DNA of 5,637 nucleotides, from positions 1 to 5,637 of the forward strand of contig JAAXXA010000217.1 in NCBI GenBank assembly GCA_013334735.1. Direction: 5' to 3'. Origin of the DNA: Bacteroidota bacterium (GTDB lineage Bacteria; Bacteroidota; Bacteroidia; Bacteroidales; CG2-30-32-10). Made by a program: the position numbers and the translations under genes. Of the stretch, positions 1 through 5,340 are shown in pieces. Every line of letters starts with the position of its first letter. Position 1 is the first letter of the stretch. Under the pieces are notes generated by a model. That model saw only the letters and a program-made list of their open reading frames with translations. It was not told the origin of the DNA and searched no databases.

Positions 1-177
1 TCAGTACAAAAAGATGGAGAGCTTAAATTGGAATGGGAATATACCCAAAATGAATGGGAGCCATATGATGTAAAATGGGCAAATAATTATTCAATCAATG
101 TAATAAAAATTATTCCAGATTTTTTATCTTCAAGTAAAAAAGACGAAAAGGAATATATTAAATTATTAATGAAATAG
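1..177 (+). CDS. C-terminal fragment of an unrecognised protein
   Basis: A frame open from the first base of the window ends at TAG (175-177), giving 58 residues that finish KEYIKLLMK. The start lies outside the window. The fragment is rich in Lys, Glu, Trp and Asn, with no signal peptide, membrane segment or motif I recognise, so no function is proposed. A hairpin terminator follows 10 bp after the stop, as expected for the end of a real transcription unit. The next gene (235-600) faces it convergently. Whether this gene belongs to the mobile element or to its host cannot be seen. Confidence 0.6.
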   Translation, partial: SVQKDGELKLEWEYTQNEWEPYDVKWANNYSINVIKIIPDFLSSSKKDEKEYIKLLMK

Positions 178-187
178 GTAGACCAAC

Positions 188-211
188 AAAGCCCTCTTCT
201 CACAGGGCTTT
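188..211 (+). terminator. Hairpin terminator between convergent genes
   Basis: An 8-bp perfect stem, AAAGCCCT (188-195) paired with AGGGCTTT (204-211), encloses an 8-nt loop and ends in a short T run. It lies between the stop at 177 and the convergent stop of the repressor at 235. It probably ends the plus-strand unit. Because the left arm begins with AAA, the minus-strand version also ends in TTT, so it could work in both directions. Confidence 0.75.
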
Positions 212-234
212 TACTTCAAAGAGCGAGTTTAATT

Positions 235-600
235 TTACTGATCAATAAGATTTTGTAAATTATCTTTCATCCGCTTATTAACAATAGCAATGTCAATCAT
301 TTTAAACAGGGCTTGTTTTTCTTCCTTACCAAGTTTATCAATCATTTTAATTTTTTCTAATAAAGGCAAGTTTAGCAAATCGTTAACATCGCTGCTTTTA
401 AAGAACTCCGCAATAGATACCTCAAATACTTTAGCAAGTTTTTCCAATGTAGAAACAGACGGTTCTACTTTGCCATTTTCAATGCGGGAGTATTGCCCTT
501 GCGGAACGCCGGAACCGGCGCAAATTTCTTTCTGAGAAAGTTTTTTTACCTCCCTTAGCCTTTTGATATTCTTTGCTATCAGTACAATTGTTTTGCTCAT
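235..600 (-). CDS. Cro/CI-type (XRE) helix-turn-helix repressor
   Basis: This is a 121-residue DNA-binding protein. Residues about 9-66 form an XRE/HTH_3 domain: NIKRLREVKKLSQKEIC is the first part, and GVPQGQYSRIENGKVEPS covers the recognition helix with the family's typical SRIENGK motif. TLEKLAKVFEVSIAEFF then closes the domain. The remaining 55 residues (about 67-121) are a charged helical tail, probably for dimerisation. No peptidase or sensor domain is present. The ATG at 598-600 is preceded about 20 bp upstream by a good Bacteroidetes -7 box. The gene is divergent from the ATPase-recombinase operon. By analogy with phage and ICE control regions, it is inferred to repress that operon and itself through the repeats at 641-727. 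Confidence 0.9.
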   Translation of the reverse strand: MSKTIVLIAKNIKRLREVKKLSQKEICAGSGVPQGQYSRIENGKVEPSVSTLEKLAKVFEVSIAEFFKSSDVNDLLNLPLLEKIKMIDKLGKEEKQALFKMIDIAIVNKRMKDNLQNLIDQ

Positions 601-619
601 TTGGTTAAAATATATGCTT

Positions 620-650
620 CAAAAGTAATAATAAAGGCTATTCAATGCAA
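620..650 (-). promoter_or_regulatory. Promoter of the XRE repressor
   Basis: On the minus strand, TACTTTTG (620-627) matches the Bacteroidetes -7 consensus TAnnTTTG exactly. TTG (648-650) lies 20 bp upstream as the -33 element. Transcription would begin about 13 nt before the ATG at 600. The TTCAATGCAA repeat (641-650) overlaps the -33 element, which would permit autorepression. Confidence 0.65.
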
Positions 651-664
651 TAATATAAAATTTA

Positions 665-697
665 TTTGGAATGTATATGCATTTTAATATATATTTG
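665..697 (+). promoter_or_regulatory. Promoter of the ATPase-recombinase operon
   Basis: TTTG (665-668) and TATATTTG (690-697) match the Bacteroidetes -33 and -7 elements with 21 bp between them. Transcription would start near 704, about 40 nt before the ATG at 743. The dyad at 670-683 fills the spacer, and a TTCAATGCAA copy lies in the leader at 718-727. No Shine-Dalgarno sequence precedes the start codon; the leader there is A/T-rich, as is usual in this phylum. Confidence 0.75.
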
Positions 698-742
698 CAA
701 ACATAAACAATATACATTTCAATGCAAAAGATTTTTTAAACT

Positions 743-2440
743 ATGGAAGCTTTAAACACACAAAACCCCGAACATATTACATGGAAGCACGAACAGTTAA
801 ACTTTGCCATACTTGGCGGCATCAGGCTTGAAGGACTGGACAGGCTGAGAGTAACCATAAAGACCGAATTTAAAACCATTGCCATACGCCACAATTTAGA
901 TTTATATAATGATGGACAATTAGAAAAACTTGTACGCAAATACGCCGAACGCTTTGAAATAGGCACGGTGTATATAGGCAAAGCATTAGGCGAACTTATC
1001 AACAGGCTGGAAAATTACAGGCTACAGGAAATAAAAAAACAAGAAGTTCCCGAAATAAAAAAAACACTTTCCGAAACGCAAATAAAAGAAGCGAAACTTT
1101 TTCTCCAAACTCCCGACTTATTACTCCGAACAAATGAACTCATAGGAAAAACAGGAATGATAGGCGAAGAACATAACAGGCTTTTAATGTATTTAATATT
1201 TACAAGCAGAAAAAGAGAATGCCCTTTGCACGTGATAAGCCTTGCAGCAAGCGGAACAGGTAAAAGCTATTTACAGGAAAAAGTAAGCGAACTCATACCC
1301 GAAGAAGACAGGCTTGAAATAACCACACTAAGCGAAAACGCCCTGTATTACTTCGGTCAGCAGGAATTAAAACACAAACTTATATTGATAGAAGATTTAG
1401 ACGGAACCGAAAGCGTGCTGTATCCTTTGCGGGAACTCAAAAGCAAAAGAAAGATCACAAAAACCGTAACAATCAAAGACAGCAAAGGAAATACAAAAAC
1501 GGTACATTTAACAGTAGAAGGACCGGTAAGCGTTGCAGGCTGTACCACACAGGAAAGCATATACGAAGATAATGCAAACCGTTCATTCCTTATTTATCTT
1601 GATGAAAGCAAAGAACAGGACGAAAGAATTATGAACTATCAACGCAAACTCAGCGCAGGCACTATAAACTTTGAAGAAGAGCACAGAATAAAAGAGCTGA
1701 TGAAAAACGTACAAAGAGTATTGCAGCCCGTAAGCGTCAGGAATCCTTATGCAGAGCGCTTACAAATACCAAATGAAGTGTTTAAACCAAGAAGAACCAA
1801 CGCACATTATTTACAATTTATAGAAGCCATTACCTTTTATAAGCAGTACCAGAGAGAGCATAAAACGGATAAAGATACGGGAGAAGTTTTTATAGAAACC
1901 ACTTTTGAAGATATACAGGAAGCCAACAGACTGATGAAAGAAATATTATTACGCAAGAGCGATGAACTGAACGGAGCATGCCGGAACTACTTTGAGCAAC
2001 TGAAAATATATTTACAACAAACAAAAGAAAACGGTTTTACAAGTAAGCAGATCAGTAAAGCCCTGCGCATCCCTGTAAGCACGGTAAAACGGCATCACCT
2101 GCATTTATTTACCAGCGGATATATAAAACATTACACGGATAAAAAGGAAGCAGATAAAGTAAACAAAAGTTATTGTTACGAAATTATAAGTTATGAAGAA
2201 TACAAAGAACTGCAAAGCCGTATCAGCACAGCATTAGACGAAGCATTAAACAAAGTAAGAGATGATCAGCCCAATGGCTCACTAACGGCTCACGGTACAA
2301 ATGAGCCGATAAAAGCTAACAACAGCAAGGGAAACAAGCATCGGCTCAAAAAGCCCACGAGTGAGAGTAAGCGGGAAGAAAAAAAACAAACACCATTAAC
2401 AGAAACAGAAACGCTGCAAACCCTTACAATCACAGCATAA
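743..2440 (+). CDS. Primase-helicase-type AAA+ ATPase with C-terminal winged helix
   Basis: This 565-residue protein is probably the DNA-processing or replication ATPase of a mobile element. Residues 166-175 are a Walker A loop (SLAASGTGKS, catalytic K174). KLILIEDLDG (212-221) is Walker B. The stretch 232-260 reads as a beta-hairpin insert, GCTTQ (266-270) as sensor 1, and NANRSFLI (277-284) carries a probable arginine finger, R280. Residues about 431-465 (TSKQISKALRIPVSTVKRH) form a winged helix-turn-helix. The last 60 residues are polar, repetitive and probably disordered. The N-terminal 100 residues resemble the linker found in Bacteroidetes element proteins often labelled DNA primase, but no CHC2 zinc finger or TOPRIM motif is visible, so calling it a primase would be unsafe. 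It is the first gene of the operon, 40 bp before the first recombinase. The AAA+ assignment is firm; the substrate is inferred. Confidence 0.8.
   Translation: MEALNTQNPEHITWKHEQLNFAILGGIRLEGLDRLRVTIKTEFKTIAIRHNLDLYNDGQLEKLVRKYAERFEIGTVYIGKALGELINRLENYRLQEIKKQEVPEIKKTLSETQIKEAKLFLQTPDLLLRTNELIGKTGMIGEEHNRLLMYLIFTSRKRECPLHVISLAASGTGKSYLQEKVSELIPEEDRLEITTLSENALYYFGQQELKHKLILIEDLDGTESVLYPLRELKSKRKITKTVTIKDSKGNTKTVHLTVEGPVSVAGCTTQESIYEDNANRSFLIYLDESKEQDERIMNYQRKLSAGTINFEEEHRIKELMKNVQRVLQPVSVRNPYAERLQIPNEVFKPRRTNAHYLQFIEAITFYKQYQREHKTDKDTGEVFIETTFEDIQEANRLMKEILLRKSDELNGACRNYFEQLKIYLQQTKENGFTSKQISKALRIPVSTVKRHHLHLFTSGYIKHYTDKKEADKVNKSYCYEIISYEEYKELQSRISTALDEALNKVRDDQPNGSLTAHGTNEPIKANNSKGNKHRLKKPTSESKREEKKQTPLTETETLQTLTITA
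2276..2348 (+). repeat. GGCTCA direct and inverted repeats inside the ATPase gene
   Basis: GGCTCA appears at 2276-2281, 2287-2292 and 2343-2348, and its inverse TGAGCC at 2302-2307. The second and the inverted copy form a 7-bp stem, CGGCTCA/TGAGCCG (2286-2292 and 2302-2308), with a 9-nt loop. They lie in the part encoding the low-complexity C-terminal tail, where protein constraint is weak. An iteron or protein-binding site is possible; chance or codon bias is not excluded. Confidence 0.4.
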
Positions 2441-2452
2441 TTAAGCCAGTCA

Positions 2453-2480
2453 AACTCATAACTCCCAACTCAGAACTAAA
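2453..2480 (+). repeat. Four 7-bp tandem repeats abutting the recombinase start
   Basis: The 28 bp before the ATG at 2481 are four consecutive heptamers: AACTCAT, AACTCCC, AACTCAG and AACTAAA. They share an AACT core in exact register and end directly at the start codon. They replace any Shine-Dalgarno sequence in the 40-bp gap after the ATPase gene. Confidence 0.65.
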
Positions 2481-3476
2481 ATGAAACACTTAGAAATAAA
2501 ATCTGTTCAATATACTTTTTTACTTCAAAACTTCAGGGAATGGCTTGACATTATTGGTTATGCGGAAACTACTGTTAACAGTTTGCCCGTGCATGTGCAG
2601 GAACTATTACACTTTTTAGAACAAAAAAACATTACACAAATAACACAGGTAAAAGCAAGACATATCAGCGATTTTAGCAATTATTTAAAAGGCAGGAAAA
2701 ACCAAACACAGGGGGGCGGTTTAAGTACAAGCCATATCAACAAGGCATTACAGTCAATAAATACTTTTGCAAAATACTTAGAACAGACAGGGCGGTACAA
2801 CATGGACACAGTATTGAAAAAGTTAAGCAATGAAGTTAACGAGAGAATTATATTAACACGGGAAGAAATAAAACAACTTTACGAATCCACTTATGAGCCC
2901 CATTGTACCTTTAACAGCTCTGCAATGGGACAAAGAGACAGGGCGATCATAGGCATATTTTATGGTTGCGGTTTGCGTAAAGATGAAGGTTCACGATTAA
3001 ACATTAACGATATTGATTTAAACAGGAAATTAGTTTTTGTACGCAAAGGCAAGGGCAACAAGCAGCGTTATGTTCCTATAGCCAACAAACATGCAGAAGA
3101 TATAAGATTATACATAGAAGAAGGCCGTTACTGGTTTTTAGAAGATCATAGTGAATGTGCATTTTATTACAAATACGGACAGCCCCGCCCCAAAAAACAA
3201 AATCCCGATGCAGAAGCATTTTTCTTAAACGTGGAAGGAAAGCGGATGAGTAGCTTTTATAAACGACTTGCATACATGAAAGAAAGATCAGGAATAAAAA
3301 AAGACTTTAGCACGCACAACCTGAGACATAGCATAGCCACACATCTTTTGCAAAGCGGTATGCCCATTGAAGAAATAGCGAAGTTTTTAGGACACGGCTC
3401 ATTAGAATCCACGCAAATATATACGCATATAGTAAACCAACTTAACAATGAAAAGGATGAATACCAAGAGTTTTGA
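2481..3476 (+). CDS. Tyrosine recombinase/integrase, catalytically complete
   Basis: This 331-residue site-specific recombinase of the phage-integrase/XerD family cuts and rejoins DNA through a tyrosine-DNA intermediate. Residues about 10-115 are the SAM-like core-binding domain (FREWLDIIGYAETTVNSL, then helices to AKYLEQTG). Residues about 123-320 are the catalytic domain. All six active-site residues are present: R166 in GCGLRKDEG, K191 in KGKGNKQRYVPI, H279 and R282 in THNLRHSIATH, H305 in FLGHGS, and nucleophile Y314 in TQIYTH. The length and domain order are normal. It is the second gene of the operon and overlaps the next recombinase by 29 bp, so the two are probably translationally coupled and may act as a pair, as in XerCD or the TnpA/TnpB pair of Tn554-like elements. 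The integration site cannot be read directly. Confidence 0.93.
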   Translation: MKHLEIKSVQYTFLLQNFREWLDIIGYAETTVNSLPVHVQELLHFLEQKNITQITQVKARHISDFSNYLKGRKNQTQGGGLSTSHINKALQSINTFAKYLEQTGRYNMDTVLKKLSNEVNERIILTREEIKQLYESTYEPHCTFNSSAMGQRDRAIIGIFYGCGLRKDEGSRLNINDIDLNRKLVFVRKGKGNKQRYVPIANKHAEDIRLYIEEGRYWFLEDHSECAFYYKYGQPRPKKQNPDAEAFFLNVEGKRMSSFYKRLAYMKERSGIKKDFSTHNLRHSIATHLLQSGMPIEEIAKFLGHGSLESTQIYTHIVNQLNNEKDEYQEF

Positions 3477-4311
3477 ATATTACCTGAAAGACAGCGGACT
3501 TGCAGTCAGGACAGTAGAAGAAAACATAAGAGACATTGAACACTTTGAACAATGGGCTATACAGGAAAATTATACAGATATAGCGCATTTTAATTATAAT
3601 GAACTTTTAAAATACGTGCAGTATCTAAAAAACAAAGGCTTAAGCATATCAACCGTTAATATCAGGGTATGCAGCGCACGCAAATATTACGATCATTTAA
3701 AAGAAGAAGGCATCATAGAAATAAATCCGGCAAGACATTTACATATCAAAGGTCAGATGCAGCGCGTTACAGAGAATCCTTTAACTTACACCCAGCTTGA
3801 AATCCTTTATAATCAATACGCAGAATACAGCAAAGAAAAAAAATATCATATCAGGAACTTGTCAATACTTGGGCTTATAATATGGCAGGGCTTGCATAGT
3901 GGGGAACTTAAAAAAATGGAAGTGCAACATATAAATTTGAACAATGGAACGGCATACATATCAGGAACAAGAAGAAGTAACAGCAGAGAATTAAAATTAG
4001 AAGCAAAACAAATTATCGTGCTGCATGATTACCTGGACACCTTGCCAATCAATCAAACATATCTAATTGAAAACAGGAGAGCGGAGAATATTATCAATTG
4101 GCTTCTCGGCGAACTCAAGGGGCTTAATCCGGTTATCAGGAATGTTCAGCATATAAGAGCGTCAGTATTTTTGTACTGGTTGAAAATGTATGATAAAAGG
4201 CAGGTTCAGTATATGGCGGGACATCGTTACATAAGCAGCATACAATATTATGAAATACAGGAGTTAGAAGGTCTTACAGATATGTTAACAAAACATCATC
4301 CGTTCAGTTAA
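3448..4311 (+). CDS. Degenerate tyrosine recombinase partner
   Basis: This is a 287-residue tyrosine-recombinase homologue. The N-terminal SAM-like domain (about 5-95, with YYLKDSGLAVRTVEENIRD) is well formed. The catalytic domain keeps R237 (in QHIRAS), H259 (MAGHRYISS) and Y268, at the same 9-residue H-to-Y spacing as in its neighbour. The first arginine is replaced by H150 (GLHSGEL where GLRxxEL is normal). No clear lysine stands in the beta-hairpin (ISGTRRSNSREL), and the histidine of HxxR is Q234. It is therefore probably weak or inactive alone and may act as a structural or targeting partner of the upstream enzyme. The start used here overlaps that gene by 29 bp; a second in-frame ATG at 3457 is equally possible. 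The stop at 4309-4311 touches the 35-bp palindrome. Confidence 0.88.
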   Translation: MKRMNTKSFEYYLKDSGLAVRTVEENIRDIEHFEQWAIQENYTDIAHFNYNELLKYVQYLKNKGLSISTVNIRVCSARKYYDHLKEEGIIEINPARHLHIKGQMQRVTENPLTYTQLEILYNQYAEYSKEKKYHIRNLSILGLIIWQGLHSGELKKMEVQHINLNNGTAYISGTRRSNSRELKLEAKQIIVLHDYLDTLPINQTYLIENRRAENIINWLLGELKGLNPVIRNVQHIRASVFLYWLKMYDKRQVQYMAGHRYISSIQYYEIQELEGLTDMLTKHHPFS

Positions 4312-4345
4312 AAATTGGAGGTCACAATTTGTGACCTCCAATTTT
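4311..4345. repeat. Perfect 35-bp palindrome upstream of ORF6N
   Basis: A 17-base left arm (4311-4327, containing TTGGAGGTCACAA) and its exact reverse complement (4329-4345) flank a single T at 4328. It begins at the last base of the recombinase stop codon. It could form a strong RNA hairpin ending in TTTT and so serve as a terminator in either direction. It also lies 12 bp before the -7 box of the ORF6N gene, where an operator would sit. A near twin lies inside that gene (4586-4620). Confidence 0.92.
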
Positions 4346-4356
4346 AAATAAATTAT

Positions 4357-4364
4357 TACTTTTG
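4357..4364 (+). promoter_or_regulatory. -7 box of the ORF6N gene promoter
   Basis: TACTTTTG fits the Bacteroidetes TAnnTTTG consensus and lies 16 bp before the ATG at 4381, giving a very short leader. The nearest TTTG that could act as a -33 element (4328-4331) is at the centre of the palindrome, with a rather long 25-bp spacing. Any protein bound to the palindrome would cover the -33 region. Confidence 0.6.
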
Positions 4365-4380
4365 AAAAAACAATAATAAT

Positions 4381-4923
4381 ATGGCAAAAAAAGAAAAAAC
4401 ATTAGCTATACCAGACGAAATAATAATGAATAAGATATATTACATCAGAGGGCAAAAGGTAATGTTAGATAGTGATTTGGCCGAACTGTATGAAGTAGAA
4501 ACAAAACGACTTAAAGAACAGGTAAAAAGAAATATAGATCGTTTTCCGGACGGGTATATGTTTACACTTACTGAAAGTGAATTTGCCAACTTGAGGTCGC
4601 AATTTGCGACCTCAAGTTGGGGAGGTGTACGATATTTACCAATGGCATTTACAGAGCATGGCGTTTTACAATTATCAAATTATTTAAAAAGTGAGCGAGC
4701 AAGAGCCGTAGGTTTTAAGATTATTGATGTTTTTGTAAGGTTACGGGAAGTGCTAACAGATAACATGGAATTAAGATTAGCAATAGAAGAAATAAAGAAA
4801 AAAACAGAAAATAACACAAAAAATATAGAGCTTGTTTTTCAATATTTAGATGAATTACTTGAAAAGCAAGAAAATCCAAAACCACGCAAACAAGTAGGTT
4901 TTACACTTCCGAAAAAGAAATAA
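4381..4923 (+). CDS. ORF6N (KilA-N-like) domain DNA-binding protein
   Basis: This is a 180-residue protein. Residues about 13-100 are an ORF6N domain, a presumed DNA-binding module of phages and mobile elements. The family signatures are clear: IYYIRGQKVMLDSDLAELYE (19-38), VKRNIDRFPDGYMFTLTE (48-65), LRSQFATSSWGG (71-82) and RYLPMAFTEHGVLQLS (84-99). Residues about 101-160 form amphipathic helices, probably a coiled coil for dimerisation, and the lysine-rich tail ends GFTLPKKK, as in intact family members. The biochemical role is not established; gene regulation is likely. It has its own promoter and is separated from the recombinases by a 35-bp palindrome. Codons for residues 70-80 form a second such palindrome centred on F75. 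That pairing suggests self-regulation or a recombinational role, but this is inference. Confidence 0.9.
   Translation: MAKKEKTLAIPDEIIMNKIYYIRGQKVMLDSDLAELYEVETKRLKEQVKRNIDRFPDGYMFTLTESEFANLRSQFATSSWGGVRYLPMAFTEHGVLQLSNYLKSERARAVGFKIIDVFVRLREVLTDNMELRLAIEEIKKKTENNTKNIELVFQYLDELLEKQENPKPRKQVGFTLPKKK
4586..4620. repeat. Perfect 35-bp palindrome inside the ORF6N gene
   Basis: A 17-base arm (4586-4602, containing CTTGAGGTCGCAA) and its exact reverse complement (4604-4620) flank a central T at 4603. It encodes the conserved motif NLRSQFATSSW while staying perfectly symmetric. It has the same arm length and central base as the copy at 4311-4345, and the two match at 25 of 35 positions. The centres are 275 bp apart. 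Confidence 0.95.
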
Positions 4924-4925
4924 TC

Positions 4926-4935
4926 CTGTGCACAG
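4926..4935. repeat. 10-bp palindrome at the probable element edge
   Basis: CTGTGCACAG is a perfect 10-bp palindrome 2 bp after the ORF6N stop codon, where the similarity to PIN toxins ends. It could be part of a recombination core (attachment site) or a chance palindrome; no second copy was found in the window. Confidence 0.35.
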
Positions 4936-4939
4936 CCCC

Positions 4940-4966
4940 ACCAATATATTCAATGGCGGTATTGGT
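4940..4966. repeat. 7-bp inverted repeat in the vapC remnant
   Basis: ACCAATA (4940-4946) pairs with TATTGGT (4960-4966) around a 13-nt loop. It lies downstream of the ORF6N gene but is not followed by a T run, so it is at best a weak terminator. It is also coding sequence of the toxin remnant and may be accidental. Confidence 0.3.
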
Positions 4967-4971
4967 ATCAA

Positions 4972-5208
4972 TTAAAAAGTTCTTTCGTTCCATTTTTCAC
5001 GCATATTTTCAATATCATTACTTAATTGAATAGCCCTGTCCTTAGAAATAGTGCCTTTTAACTTATCGGATAGTTTTAGTTTTTTTTTGATATTTTCTGT
5101 ATCGTCTTTAAGAATTTGGAATATCACTAATTTTTCTTTAGAAGGCAATCCTTTAATCACATTGACTAGTTGTGAAAAATTGAAAGGCAAAGCATGTGAA
5201 ATATTCAT
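4972..5208 (-). CDS. VapB-like antitoxin, now without an intact toxin
   Basis: This is a 78-residue protein with a short helical N-terminal part (FSQLVNVIKGLPSKEKLVIF), a charged middle, and a C-terminal tail containing ENMREKWNERTF. That shape resembles small Bacteroidetes antitoxins in which the tail binds a PIN toxin. The call depends mainly on context: the stop overlaps by 22 bp the start of a frame with a PIN-toxin N-terminus. In an intact pair it would neutralise the VapC RNase and repress the operon. With the toxin truncated it is an orphan, possibly still able to neutralise related toxins. The ATG at 5206-5208 is the natural start. A possible -7 box lies at 5291-5298. Confidence 0.6.
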   Translation of the reverse strand: MNISHALPFNFSQLVNVIKGLPSKEKLVIFQILKDDTENIKKKLKLSDKLKGTISKDRAIQLSNDIENMREKWNERTF

Positions 5209-5290
5209 ATCATTATATATTTAGCCAATTTATAAAGTAGCAAAGCTTTCCGAAAGAAGTCTTTAAATTTCTTTAAAAGACTTGCTACCA

Positions 5291-5298
5291 CAAAGGTA
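5291..5298 (-). promoter_or_regulatory. Candidate -7 box for the antitoxin gene
   Basis: On the minus strand this reads TACCTTTG, an exact TAnnTTTG match, and would give a leader of about 75 nt before the ATG at 5208. No good -33 element is found 20 bp upstream, so support is moderate. Confidence 0.4.
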
Positions 5299-5307
5299 CA
5301 ACGAATT

Positions 5308-5339
5308 TTTGAAATTAAAAATAAAAAACAGTATATTTG
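5308..5339 (+). promoter_or_regulatory. Strong-looking plus-strand promoter
   Basis: TTTG (5308-5311) and TATATTTG (5332-5339), 20 bp apart, match both Bacteroidetes promoter elements. A second -7-like box, TAACTTTG, follows at 5372-5379. No gene starts close downstream, so the transcript would carry a long leader of about 140 nt or more, or be a small RNA. Confidence 0.55.
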
Positions 5340-5340
5340 C

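Larger units (their letters stand above)
601..742. promoter_or_regulatory. Divergent control region with candidate operators
   Basis: This is the gap between the divergent repressor and ATPase genes. The 10-mer TTCAATGCAA occurs at 641-650 and again at 718-727. An inverted AATGCA half-site lies at 678-683, inside the imperfect 14-bp dyad AATGTATATGCATT (670-683, six of seven pairs matching). A second weaker dyad is at 713-726. In addition, AATGTATAT (670-678) and ATATACATT (710-718) form a 9-bp inverted repeat around the plus-strand promoter. One half-site overlaps the minus-strand -33, one dyad lies between the plus-strand -33 and -7, and the last is in the leader. That is a convincing layout for binding by the adjacent repressor, but binding is inferred. 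Confidence 0.6.
4901..4993 (-). pseudogene. Truncated VapC-type PIN-domain toxin, N-terminal remnant
   Basis: On the minus strand, the ATG at 4991-4993 opens a frame reading MERKNFLIDTNTAIEYIGG. This is a good PIN-domain N-terminus: a beta-strand carrying the first catalytic aspartate in LIDTN, then a helix. PIN toxins are RNases of about 130-150 residues. Here the resemblance ends after about 20 residues, and the frame stops at 4901-4903 inside the 3' end of the ORF6N gene on the other strand. The start overlaps the antitoxin stop by 22 bp, the usual VapBC arrangement. The toxin has lost its other catalytic acids and is surely inactive. The best explanation is insertion of, or deletion by, the neighbouring element. 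Confidence 0.65.

Noticed and set aside
290..535. Plus-strand frame of 81 codons opposite the XRE repressor
   Set aside because: It lies wholly within the well-supported repressor gene on the other strand and its translation shows no domain.
736..1002. Minus-strand frame opposite the start of the ATPase gene
   Set aside because: It is a shadow of a clear coding sequence, with a Ser-rich translation and no motif.
1357..1560. Minus-strand frame opposite the ATPase core
   Set aside because: It overlaps the Walker B to sensor region of the real gene; its hydrophobic translation is a by-product of the antisense codons.
2453..2480. The heptamer repeats as a CRISPR array
   Set aside because: The units are only 7 bp and adjoin without spacers, and no cas gene is present.
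3076..3448. Two minus-strand frames opposite the first recombinase
   Set aside because: Both lie inside the catalytic domain of the recombinase, are Cys- and Leu-rich, and have no promoter or family signature.
4311..4345. Reading the first palindrome only as an ordinary intrinsic terminator
   Set aside because: It could terminate transcription, but that does not explain the near-identical palindrome inside the ORF6N coding region, nor the equal arm length and central T.
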